Shown here piece by piece: positions 1 to 10,199 of a stretch of DNA of 64,000 nucleotides. The stretch spans positions 18,537,834 through 18,601,833 of the forward strand of contig OU015523.1 in the NCBI GenBank assembly GCA_907165065.1, written 5' to 3'. Origin of the DNA: Caprimulgus europaeus (taxonomy: Eukaryota; Chordata; Aves; Caprimulgiformes; Caprimulgidae). Each line of letters begins with the position of its first letter. The first letter of the stretch is position 1. Both the position numbers and the translations under genes were made by a program. The notes beneath the pieces were generated by a model. That model saw nothing but the letters and a program-made list of their open reading frames with translations. It ran no database searches and was not told the origin of the DNA.

Positions 1-925
1 TTCTCCTCTCTGCTAGTCCAAGTGTATTTGCATAGGGGGTTTTACCCAGGGAATTCAGATTGGCAGCTATGCCAGACAAAAGCAGAGCAAGTTTTGCGCA
101 AGATCCTCCATTTCAGCTTTAATTAGGCACAGTGTCCTGATTCCCTGCTCATTCTGTTGTAAATCAAAAGTAACTCCACTAAAAACTAACCAAACAACCA
201 ACCAAACCTTGATGAAAAGACTTGTTAGGAATTCTTTCATATTTGTTGTGAATCTCACAAAAAAAATGCATGTGACGGTAAAATTCTCCCTCCTGCACAG
301 AGCTACTCCAAAGCAGCCAGAGGGGTACCAGGCTCTAAAGATGGGCAGTGTCTCTATCTGTGCACTAATTGCAGCAAATTTAAAGAAAACACTGCAAAAG
401 GTGCATATCAATTGCCTCAAAGAGACTGAAACCTTGGATGCACTTGTCTGAACATACTGCTTTCCTCTTCTGGTTTAGGCAGTGGCTTCTGAACAGCAGA
501 AATAGGTTCCTGAGTCCTCCCGGAGTCTGTGCTTCATGGAGGACTTTTCAGTGCAGTGTGATGCCTTTAGGTCTTCATAATTCTTCATGAAGAGTATCTT
601 CAAAAGGTTAAAGGATTTAAATTTGGCAGATTTGCAGAGGACCACATGTTCAGTTATCTGCATTATCTGATTGTTTTGAAGAGAGCTTCCTGAGAACATT
701 TAAATTGTCTAAAGGTTTTCATCTGTTTGCAGGAGGATGGTTTAAAATGGAAACATCCAAATGTAACATGCTGAGGCCCCCAGCGCAGTACTTGAGCCAT
801 ACAATACCTCAGGTGGATAGCCCATTATTCAGCCAAGAGAAATACAGTGAGCACATGGCCAACTGCAATAGCAGGAACAGCAGTGAGAAATGGCCTGAGC
901 CTTCCTTCGTATTGCAAAGGGTTCA
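1..925. other. Non-coding sequence, no recognised feature
   Basis: Short open frames occur on both strands (up to about 117 codons), but none resembles a known family and all are interrupted like random sequence. No RNA gene or repeat was recognised before the CR1 fragment that follows. Confidence 0.5.
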
Positions 926-929
926 TCCC

Positions 930-1081
930 TGGCTTTGCTTCTGGAAATATTCAAGGTCAAGTTGGACGGAGCTCTGAGCAACCTGATCTAGTTGAAGATG
1001 TCCCTGCTCACTGCAGGGGGGTTGGATTAGATGACATTTAAAGGTCCCTTCCCACCCAAACCATTCCATTATTCTATGATT
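930..1081 (+). mobile_element. CR1 LINE, 5'-truncated 3' end
   Basis: The stretch reads like the last part of an avian CR1. It holds the end of the coding region (ATTCAAGGTCAAGTTGGACG), the GCTCTGAGCAACCTGATCTAG block, GGTTGGATTAGATGACATTT and the AGGTCCCTTCCCACCC block, and it ends in the imperfect terminal repeat ATTCCATTATTCTATGATT. CR1 copies in birds are nearly always truncated at the 5' end, as here. The copy is non-functional. The exact 5' junction near 930 is approximate. Confidence 0.9.
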
Positions 1082-1660
1082 TGAGGTCATCTCTCACCCC
1101 CCTGGAGAGGGGAAATAGTTTGACTGGACATCAACTTTCCTGAAGAGCTTTGTTATATGTAAATCCAAACAGACATCCCTATATGTAATGTATGTATGCT
1201 GTGCATGCTATGTACATGATATTCTATACATCTGTATGGAGTTTCATGACTGATTCTGGTACTCGTGAGTCTGTCGTTGGCTTTCCTAGCCAGGTCGATC
1301 TTAGTGTTCAGCTCTAAATGCAGGTCCAAACAAGTGTGATCTGAAAAGAAAACCTGTTTGCAATATTTTATTCCAAAGTTATTTTTCAGCACTGGTGCTA
1401 AAAAAACTCTGTGTTGACTTATATATTGGGAGTTAAAATCTAGGTCTGGCACCGCAGAGACTAATTGTGAGACTGAGTTTCCTAAAATAAGAGCAAAGTC
1501 TCATTGCAAGTCAGCTTGTGGCAAATAATTCTGCTTTTACAAACCTTGTGGACTGCTGCCATTCCAGTTTTTACACCAGTCTGAGACAGGACATTAGGCA
1601 GTTTGGATCGAACTGTATCGATAGATACACAGACCTTTTGTTCTCAAAAGCAGAGAGCAG
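1082..1660. other. Non-coding sequence, no recognised feature
   Basis: Unique-looking sequence. The longest open frame (99 codons, minus strand, 1153-1452) has no recognisable family. Confidence 0.45.
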
Positions 1661-1669
1661 AACAGTGGT

Positions 1670-1975
1670 TGCAGTATGAAAATTAGAGTTCTGAAAGGGA
1701 AGGAGTAAAGGCAGATGGGAGGTGGATAAAAAAGAAAGAGGGGAGTGCAGAGATGAGGAAAGGAATCAGAGAAAGTAGGAAAAATAAAAGAAATTTAGAG
1801 AGACATTAAAGGAATGCAATGAGAGAAATAAGAGAGTAAAAGGCAGGCACAGAAGTGTGAAGATGGTGGGAAAGAGAGGAAGTTACATAAGCCAAAGTTG
1901 GTAAAAGAAACAATAAAAACCAGAGGGTAGAGAAAGGAAGGGAGTGATAAATGGGAAAGAGGTAGTAGCTGCAGC
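1670..1975. repeat. Purine-rich (GA-rich) low-complexity tract
   Basis: The plus strand is strongly purine-biased for about 300 bases, with many GGAAAG, GAGAGA and AAAGAAA words but no fixed period. The minus-strand reading frame over it (1795-2037) is only a by-product of this bias (Ser/Leu/Phe-rich). The tract may simply be an old, decayed microsatellite. Confidence 0.55.
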
Positions 1976-2539
1976 AAGGTAATAGATGTAGCAGTATGTT
2001 TTACATGAGGCTGCATAGCCAAGCTGAAGTGCCGCACAGATTGCAGATGTGCAGTTTACCCCGAGTGAAGCACATGCTCACAGGGTCACACATGAGCACA
2101 CCCACACCCAGCCACATGCACACCTCCACACACACGTTCTCCAGCAAAATTAAACTCGAGGTTCTCAGTTCAGTCTTAGTTTCATAAGCTGTAAAGAAAA
2201 ACAGGACAGATTTTTTTTTTTTAAATTGACACAGTGTTGCTAAAGAGGAAAAGTTCATCAGCCTTCAGTGAGGTCTTTTGTTCCTCTTCTCTCCAAAAGT
2301 GTATTCACATACATGTTCAAATGTGTATGGGCAGTCACTGCTCCAATGGAAGTGCATTATGTTCTGATAGATGTTGCAATGTGGAAGTGTGTGATGCAGC
2401 AGGCGATGCAGTTGGGCAGGAAGTTGTAGCCCTTTCAGACCTCCTCTACAACTCACTTTCTTCCATTCTTACAAACCTAAATAAAGCAAGAACTTTGAAA
2501 CCAATCTTACAGGTTTTTCTCCTCTTGTGGAAATTTTAG

Positions 2540-3690
2540 CTTTCCTGAGTGTGTTCCACGCAGAGGTCAGGCGATAGGGGAACTTGTGTTATGTGATTAA
2601 AGACTCATCTCCACAAACACAAAGACAAGCAGGGGAATGACCAGCAAGGGAAACCAATAGCCTAATCAGAGAAAGGAGCACCCTGGTCTGGCTACTGACA
2701 GGGCTGTCACAGGAGAATGATCAGCCCTATTGTCTGGGGCTGAAAACCATCAAGATGAGTCATCACGAAAGACTCATCTGCTGACTAGGAACGACACGGG
2801 ATAAATTCATTTGCAGCATCCTGTTGAGAAGGATATTAACTCAGCATTGGATCTCATGGTGTCTGGTCCCTCCTGGAGGACACCACACCTTCTTCTGCAC
2901 TAGCACAACCTCACAATTTTGTGGTGGTGGTTGAAGCAGCAGGTAGACAAATAAATTCCTGAAAAAAAAAAAATCTGAGACCAGGCCATTGCAGATCTCT
3001 TGTGTTTCTCCACTCCAGCTGTGGCATACTGGGATGTTCAGATCCCTTGGGCTGAGGCTTGGGAGACTGTTAAGATTGGTTCTTTAGGACTACAGCTGAA
3101 GGTGGTGGCTCTGTTAAGCAGTGATAACTCCCCAGTTACTGAAGGAGTTAAGATTGATTAAATTCTGATAGTACAAATTGTGAGTTTCACCTTATCTAAG
3201 AAACAGACCTTTCACTTTTACCCTGAGTTTAATCCCCATGGAATCAAACCACTTCCCATCTTGGACATCTAGATGGCTCTCTATGTTGATAGAACTGGAC
3301 CCTGTGAATGCTTTCCCAAACTGGCTATGTCAGTCATAGGCCTGCCCAAAGGAAGAGCTATGTTCATCCAAAGATTGTCAAAATAGATGGACAGCTATAC
3401 CAGACCTTGCTATTGGTCAGTCCTTGCTGGACTTTCAAAAGGCCAAAGGAAGCTCTTTAGGTCATCAGAGCAACCCGGTCATGACTCGAGCTTCATCTGT
3501 GCACTTACTGAGTATGATCCTTATTGATGACCATCAGTCATTTGGAGTTCTGTCTATCCTTTACTGGTCAGTGTGTCACCACAGATGTATTTAAAGCTGA
3601 GGGACACTTTGTGGGTGATCTTTCAGATGCTAATATCTACTTGCAGGAGGTTAGTGAAGTTAGAGACACCAACTGGTGAATGTGCATGAG
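2540..3690 (+). mobile_element. Possible decayed LTR-type retroelement sequence (uncertain)
   Basis: No open frame of 60 codons exists in this 1.1 kb on either strand. The style of the sequence, including a GACAAATAAATTCC block with a potential AATAAA polyadenylation signal near 2947 followed by an A-run, resembles avian endogenous retrovirus LTR or leader sequence as I remember it. I could not find clear TG...CA ends or a target-site duplication. The call rests on recollection of sequence style, not on a domain, and the stretch could equally be unique DNA. Confidence 0.25.
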
Positions 3691-5240
3691 GACTAACGGA
3701 AAAATAAGATTTTTTTTTCATATATCATAACACTTTTGATATCAGATACGGTATTTCATATCAGTCACTGCAGTTCTTCGGGTTGTATGAGTTTCACAGA
3801 CAATCTTTTGCCCCCACTCTCTCCCTCTTCCTTACTGGAATTACTGTATTGGGACCTTGAGGTGAGAGGGAGAAGAAAAAAAGTGGGAATGAGTTCTTTT
3901 GTGTGTTACTCCCCAGGGCACGAGGAAGGGCAGGGTGACAGTGTTCTTTAATGATACCCCAAAAAAGAAAAATTTCTTCATCTTCAGGTAACAGACTTAT
4001 ACACAGCTGGAAGGTGCATTTATCAAGTATCTTCATGTTATCTTGAAGAACGTCACTAGTATATGAGTCCATGATTTGTTCCAGGATATGTCAGAAAAGA
4101 TTTAAACAGAAAAAATATTTCAAATACGTTGTATAGCCAACTGGCATGCAATTAGTATAGACTTTGTCTAACAAAATAGATTAAATGGGAGAGAAAAATT
4201 AATCAATGTAAGAAGTACACATTTTGAACATCTTTCTCAAGAGGCCAGTTTGGAGGGATGAGACTGATTTTGAGTGACTTTGATTTTGATTTTTTTAATT
4301 GCCCCATAATAGGAGCAAGTACTCTGGAAGGTCTCTCTCTGTATCTCTGCAGGCAAATCTGCTTGGGAGACTGGAAAAGGCTGCTCTGCTCCTCTGACCT
4401 AGAAAAGCAAGTGAAATGCTGCTACGTGGACCACCTCTGCACTCAAAAATTACATCAGTTAACTAAGTCAGGAAACAATTTAAAAGGCTGAAAAGTAACT
4501 TTTATTTGTTTAATTTGCTCATTTAATTTAATACCTCACTGATTACACTAACACTGTGCAAGGGATCCCCACATTCAGCTATGTAAGTTTCTAAACTGAT
4601 CTGTTAAATCTGTGTGACCTCTGTGTACAGAGATAGCTATAAAGAGAGAAGATGGAAGAAGAAAGCAGCTAGCTTGTAGAGTCTGTTAACAAAGATGAGT
4701 GAGACTTTTTAAAATTCCACCTTTATGCACTGTGCAGACAGGAAACAGTGCTTTTTATTTATATGATTATATTAATTTTGGTTCAGAAGTTAATAGTACA
4801 ATTGCCTTTGTGGGACCTGTCAGGCATTGAAACTAAATCATCCCCCATGGTGTAATAGGAAAGGGGGACTGTGGACTCAGGAGAGCCATTTCCCTGTCGT
4901 TAGCAAATTTCATCCTTATGTCTAAATACTGAGTACACTGTCCACAGCACAACTGAGTCTTTTTCCTAGCTGCAGAGAATATTGTTGCCTTTGAAGATCA
5001 CCATAATTTAGCAATTACAAATTCTGTTTTTACTTCTTAGAGAGGATTTTCTGTACATATATTCATGTCCCTGAAAAGCTGATACATGGGCCATGTATAG
5101 TGCCAGAGCAAATCCCTGAGCTCATCCCACTAAAAGCCACCACGCTGTTGTGCCAGTCCCTCAGCCCTACCTGGATTTGGCAGCTTTTACATTAAGAAGT
5201 GTGGACACACCTCATTTTCCTCATCCAGAGTGCTCTGCTT
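3691..5240. other. Non-coding sequence, no recognised feature
   Basis: AT-rich unique-looking sequence with only short open frames. The stretch just before the CR1 fragment (5100-5240) is not CR1, so that element lacks its own 3' end here. Confidence 0.45.
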
Positions 5241-6162
5241 GTGTGCTCCCCATGCTTGGTGACTCAACCACTTCGCTGGGCAGCCTGTTCCAGTGCTTGA
5301 CAACTCTTTCCCTGAAGAAATTTTTCATAATAACCAATCTAAGCCTCCCCTGGCACAACTTGAGGCCATTTCCTCTTGTCCTGTTGCTTGTTACTTCAGA
5401 GAAGAGACCGACAGCCACCTCGCTACAACCTCCTTTTAAGTAATTGTAGAGAGTGATAAGATCTCCCCTCAACCTCCTGTTCTCCACACTAAACAACCCT
5501 AGTTCCCTCAGCTGCTCCTTATATGACTTGTGCTCTAGAACCTTCACCAGCTTCATTGCTCTTCTCTGAACATGTTCCAGCACCTCCATGTCTTTCTTGT
5601 AATGAGTGGCCCAAAACTCAACACAGTTCTTGAGGTGCAGCCTCACCAGTGCCGAGTACAGGGGCACAATCACTGCCCTAGTCCTGCTGGCCACACTATT
5701 TCTGATACAAGCCAGGATACCATTGGCCTTCTTGGCCACCTGGGCACACTGCTGGCTCATATTCAGCTGGCTGTTGACCAACACCCCCTTGTCCTTTTCC
5801 ACCTGGCAGCTTTCCAGCCAGTATTCCCCAAGCCTGGAGTGTTGCATGGGGATGTTGTGACCCAAGTGCAGGACCCAGCAATTGACCTTCTTGAACCTCA
5901 TACAGCTGGCCTCAGCCCATTGATCCAGCCTGTCCAGATCCCTCTGCAGAGCCTTTCTACCCTCCAGCAGATCAACACTCCCACCCAGCTTGGTGTCATC
6001 TGCACACTGATTGAGGATGCACTCAATCCCCTCATGCAGATCATTGATAAAGATATTAAGCAGAGCTGGCCCCAGTACTGAGCCCTGGGGAAGACCACTT
6101 GTGACTGGCTGCCTACTGGATTGAACTCTATTTACCACATCTCTTTGGGCTTGGCCATCCAA
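5221..6162 (-). pseudogene. CR1 ORF2 reverse transcriptase fragment, about 313 codons open
   Basis: In a full CR1, ORF2 encodes an endonuclease plus a reverse transcriptase that copies CR1 RNA at the target site. Seen here: the motif [21 protein letters not shown] (reverse transcriptase block 4) about 20 residues in, then the catalytic block CADDTKLGG with both aspartates kept (the usual F/Y before ADD is C). C-terminal landmarks follow: [39 protein letters not shown] and [14 protein letters not shown]. No stop interrupts about 313 codons. A stop and an apparent 1-nt shift lie immediately upstream (TLRWV*NWLDG), and the endonuclease is absent, so this is a remnant, not a working gene. The nominal first codon is TTG inside the domain and is not a real start. 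Confidence 0.85.
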
Positions 6163-6195
6163 CCAGTTTTACACCCAGCGAAGAGTACACACATC
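5245..6195 (-). mobile_element. CR1 LINE fragment (reverse transcriptase part), truncated at both ends
   Basis: Read on the minus strand this is the second half of the CR1 ORF2 reverse transcriptase and its C-terminal region. It begins near TLRWV/NWLDG at about 6190 and ends at the [12 protein letters not shown] block near 5250. The CR1 3' UTR and terminal ATTCTATG repeat that should follow are missing, and so are the endonuclease and the first half of the reverse transcriptase. It is therefore an internal fragment rather than an ordinary 5'-truncated insertion. A later deletion or rearrangement may have removed the 3' end. Confidence 0.93.
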
Positions 6196-6590
6196 ACTTT
6201 AGGGTGAATTCGGGGATGCAGGTTCACTGCCACTTAAGCCCAAGGGTAAGTGGAAATGAGTATGGAGCAGCCTCCTCCTGAACTCATCAGGTCAAGAGTC
6301 CCACCAGCTGCCAGCACCCCAGCAGGACTAGCAGGCATCTGGGTAATCTCAGCCTTGAACAGTGACAAAAGACAGGCAGAAGAGTCTTCATAGGTGTTCC
6401 CCATCTGGGTGGAGGTGGGAAGATACAGGAGAAGCAGTGTCCTGGTCAATAAGGAATATAGCGTTGGAAACTGTGATATGGGAAACACTATCTCACAGGC
6501 AATATCTGGTAACCCTAGCACTGGCAAATGACTAAATATAGTAAATAAACTCTCCCAGTATCACTAAACCCTGACAGAGGAGAGTGAGAT
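6196..6590. other. Non-coding sequence, no recognised feature
   Basis: Unique-looking sequence between the CR1 fragment and a CA microsatellite. Only short open frames occur. Confidence 0.45.
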
Positions 6591-6594
6591 TGTG

Positions 6595-6613
6595 CACACA
6601 CACACACACACAC
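6595..6613 (+). repeat. (CA)n microsatellite
   Basis: About 9.5 perfect CA units. Confidence 0.95.
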
Positions 6614-6719
6614 TTGGACATGCACCGCACAACATGCCCAAACAGGGAAGTAAATAATTCCAGAAAGAACAGGAAATGAATTTCCCAAACCATGAAGTGA
6701 GGGACTCACTGCTGCCTGT

Positions 6720-6880
6720 TAGGTAGCTGGGAGCAGGGATCTGGAAGCCAGGTGAACTAAGCTTGGTTTCTCCCTCTGCTACTAATGGGTTACACAGCCT
6801 GAGCTGGCCTTTTCTGTGTCTCAAATGCCCATCTGTGACCTGAGGGTATTGACTGAAGGACTGTCAGGTCCTAGAGTGAA
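6720..6880 (+). mobile_element. MIR-like core-SINE relic
   Basis: The order of blocks matches a MIR in sense orientation: CCCTCTGCTACTAATGGGTT, then CACAGCCTGAGCTGGCC, then CTGTGTCTCAAATGCCCATC followed by TGTGACCTGAGGG. In MIR these correspond to the 'ctctgccactaactagc', 'gtgtgaccttgggcaa' and 'gcctcagtttcccatctgtaaaatg' segments. Divergence is high, as expected of an amniote-age SINE. The boundaries are approximate. Confidence 0.55.
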
Positions 6881-8260
6881 AGGCACTGAATGAAAAGCGT
6901 TAACTGGTGATGAGGGACACTGATGGCACACTTTTTTATCATGGTGACTTTTTCAACACTACACAGGGAGAAGCACCCCAAATTTATTTCTCTGTAAACT
7001 CTCCCTCCCCTTCTCTTTCCAGATGGCTAGGCTGGTGTCACCAATTAAAAACAAAGAGATCATTAGGGAAGTGAAAGAGAGGAAAAGAAAGATATACAGA
7101 GCAGCAATTAGAGAAGAGACAGCTAAAATAGGTTCATGATGGCAGCCATTCCTTCATGTTTGAGGAATGTGTCTAACATGAAGCTTTTCTACTGTAAAGG
7201 CAATTTTGTGTTAATAAATGGCCCCCCAAATTCTTTCCTCCTGAAGATAATATGATGAAACAAGTAGATCTGAAATAGTTCGAGAGCAGCTGAGCAATTA
7301 CAGATAGGTCTGCTGCGAGCAGAGGAAGTGAGGAAAGGTCAGCCTATTTATGAAACTTGTATGTTGCTGGTTCACACAGAGTTAAATGCTTGAACTGCTT
7401 TTTGTTCTATTGGAAATCTCCCACAAAGTCTCCTTGGAGACATGTTTCTGAGAAGTTTGCACCAACTTAAACTGGTTTAAAACAATAATGCATTGAAACT
7501 ATTATAAACCCTTGTGTGACTATTTGCACCTCACCAAAGTGGATGGCCACAGGGAATTTAATCCAAAGGTCCCTCCATACATAAGGGCGTATGATTTGTC
7601 ACTGATTCAGCTGAACATGTGGACATTCTTAACGTGCTTTGGAAATGAGTTACATTGATTTACCACTGTAAGATAAATTGATTATAAAAATGTTAACATT
7701 GCAGAGTCCAGCATCAAAAGTTAGGAAATACCCCGATTATGGTCACTAGTATAACATGCATATGTGGCAGTCTTTTATTATGAGATCATGTCACCTCCTT
7801 CCAAAGATGCCCCCCACTCAGAGCACGGTGTTCAGTTACTGACAAGTTTTTCAGTGTTTTAGTTTAATCCTCATTGTTCAGTGTGTGGTCCCCAGCCCTC
7901 TGTTACTGATCACTCTTCAGCCCCGTGGACAAAAGCAGAGCCATTAGTCCATGGGCACGCCTTTTATGCACCGTGAACATGTGAGTGCCAAGCTGGGGAG
8001 CCCAATGGAAAATAAATAAGTTACTCCTTTCATGGCACATCCCATCTTCAAAGTCCAACTCCCACTCAGTGCTCAACTCTGCAGACTGGGCTTGGCCTTT
8101 TTTCTTCAGTGCACAGGGGAGGGAAGAATGTACACTTAGTGATCACCTTCAAAAAAGCCCAGTTGGTGTGATTTGACAGGCATTGCTCAAGAGCTCCGAG
8201 GCAAAAGCAAGGCTGGACTCCAGTTCTCTCAGGATGGCTTTCAACTGTCTAAGCTACAGC
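6881..8260. other. Non-coding sequence, no recognised feature
   Basis: AT-rich with few open frames. No repeat family was recognised. Parts of 7000-7760 have the even, low-repeat look of unique intergenic DNA. Confidence 0.45.
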
Positions 8261-8265
8261 ATGAT

Positions 8266-8281
8266 CCTCTCTCTCTCTCTC
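8266..8281 (+). repeat. (CT)n short repeat
   Basis: A CT run of about eight units, followed after GTC by a second short CTCTCTCT run and a T/C-rich stretch. Confidence 0.8.
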
Positions 8282-8299
8282 GTCCTCTCTCTTTTTCCC

Positions 8300-10160
8300 C
8301 CCAGCATCACATTTATTTTGCAGGGTCTGTCTTGTTCAGTTGTTGTGCAAAGTCTGGTAGACAATACCTTTTTTTTTATTATGCAACTCCCTTTCACTGC
8401 CAAAGCACCACCCATCAGCATGTTACATGAGATGGGCATCTTGGAGAAAGATGGTTGTGTTTATAATAATCATCATACTGTACCTGTGCAAAAGGACTGA
8501 ACTTAAATATCATGGCTATCTTAATTTTGGTCCCTTCAAACTTTTTAGTATTTAGTTTTATAACCCTAATTATCTTTTAATGTAGTTTCTGTGTAAATTT
8601 CCTCAGTTTTTAAAAAATCTAGGAATTCCTTCATAAGAAGCAAAAACTACTCCCATGTGGACCACCAGGAGGGCTGATTCCTTTGCTCAAAAGCAGGTCT
8701 CAAAAAATGTAAAGACATCACAGGGGTGAGACAAAGTGTTTTCATTCTGTTTTTTGTTTTTCATGTGACACATTAATAATTTTGATTCAAACTGAAATGA
8801 GTCTCTATGAGAGGCATAAATCCACATGGAAAAATCAAAATTCCTCCTTTTCAAAGTGTTTGAAGGAAACATTCAGTTTTCTCAGGATTTTCACATCACT
8901 GAAAATAGTTTGTCAGTAGTGACACACACTGGAGTCAGTGGTGGTGGTTTCTCCTCAGCAAGGCCCACATCTCCAGACACTTCCCTACTTCCTGTCCCTT
9001 GAGGAAGCAGCACAACTGGCTACAGTAGGAAGGGGTCAGGACTCCATGTGCGATATACATCGTGCACTGTGCAGTGATGCCTGTGTCTCTGCAGCAAAGA
9101 CCACTTTCCTGGCATGGAAGTGTTGGCTCAAATGATTGCAGACACTTATTTTCTTTTCCCCTTCCAGTCTGTTCATGACCCTCCAACCTGCCCTTGTCCT
9201 GTTCCCATCTTCCCCTACATTTCAGCTCCTCACCTCTACCTCCTCATCTCAGTTACCAGACAGTCACCAGCTGCTGTCTTCAGTCCAAGAATCTCTTTCT
9301 ATTTCTAGTCTCCTCTCTCAGCCTCTCCCCATGAGGCTCCCACCAGGCCTGTCTATATCCCTCTACCTGAGCCTCCACCACTGCTGATCCTAAACTCTGA
9401 GGCACCAGCTTCTTGATGAAAGCCCTACCATAAATATATACTAAGAATGAATCTCTATTTTTTCTGCCTGATCTTTTTTCTAAGACATAGCCTTTTTTTT
9501 TTTCTGATATTTCAAAAAAGAACAAATGAACTTGAGCAGTACCCTCAGTGGGGCAGAAATATGTTCCAACCGTTTTCAGGTTCAATACAGTTCATTGAAA
9601 GAGAGAGGAGATGTGTAATTGGATGAGCAGAGCAATATTTAGTGTAGGTGTGCTTTCCAGCTCTGGCTACAATATTGCCATGTGGCCTTCATTTCCCAAG
9701 GTGAGGGAAGTGGAAAGAGAGACAATATACTAGATTATAATCTCAGTTTATGCTGTCCTATCCTAAGGGACAAAGGACCATATCTAAAGATGTATGGTCA
9801 TGCCCAGCAGTAATCACTGGTCTATTCACTATTGAATAAAGATGAACATAACTGGGTTTCTTCCATCTCTCTGTGGAAAGTTATGGGCTGCTGCCTGTGC
9901 AGCTTGCTCAGAAAGTGTGCGGTACTGTTGTTACCGTCCAGCTCCACAAAAACATTTCCCTCTACATTTCATGTGTATTCCTGCATCTTTCTGTGGATTT
10001 TCAAAAACAGTTCATAGTGCTGGAAAGGAAACCACCCTTTCCAACAAGACAGGAAAGAAGGGCTTTGATTCTGTCCATCCTGTCGAGTTTGTCACCTAAA
10101 ATGTTAGGAAAAGAGAAGCCTCCAGTTGCCCATTTTGTCCTGTGCTCGTATATCTCCGTG
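8300..10160. other. Non-coding sequence, no recognised feature
   Basis: Several overlapping open frames of 60-136 codons lie here, the longest at 9873-10283 on the plus strand. None has a recognisable domain, and codon content looks random. I do not call a gene. Confidence 0.45.
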
Positions 10161-10162
10161 GT

Positions 10163-10196
10163 TGTGCGCGTGTGTGCACGCATGCATATGCGCATG
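10163..10196. other. 34-nt uninterrupted purine-pyrimidine alternation (Z-DNA-prone)
   Basis: Every base from 10163 to 10196 alternates pyrimidine/purine through mixed TG, CG, CA and TA steps, starting TGTGCGCGTGTGTGCACG. Alternating sequences rich in CG and TG/CA steps are those most prone to left-handed DNA. It is not a simple repeat: the dinucleotide identity keeps changing. Confidence 0.75.
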
Positions 10197-10199
10197 AAT

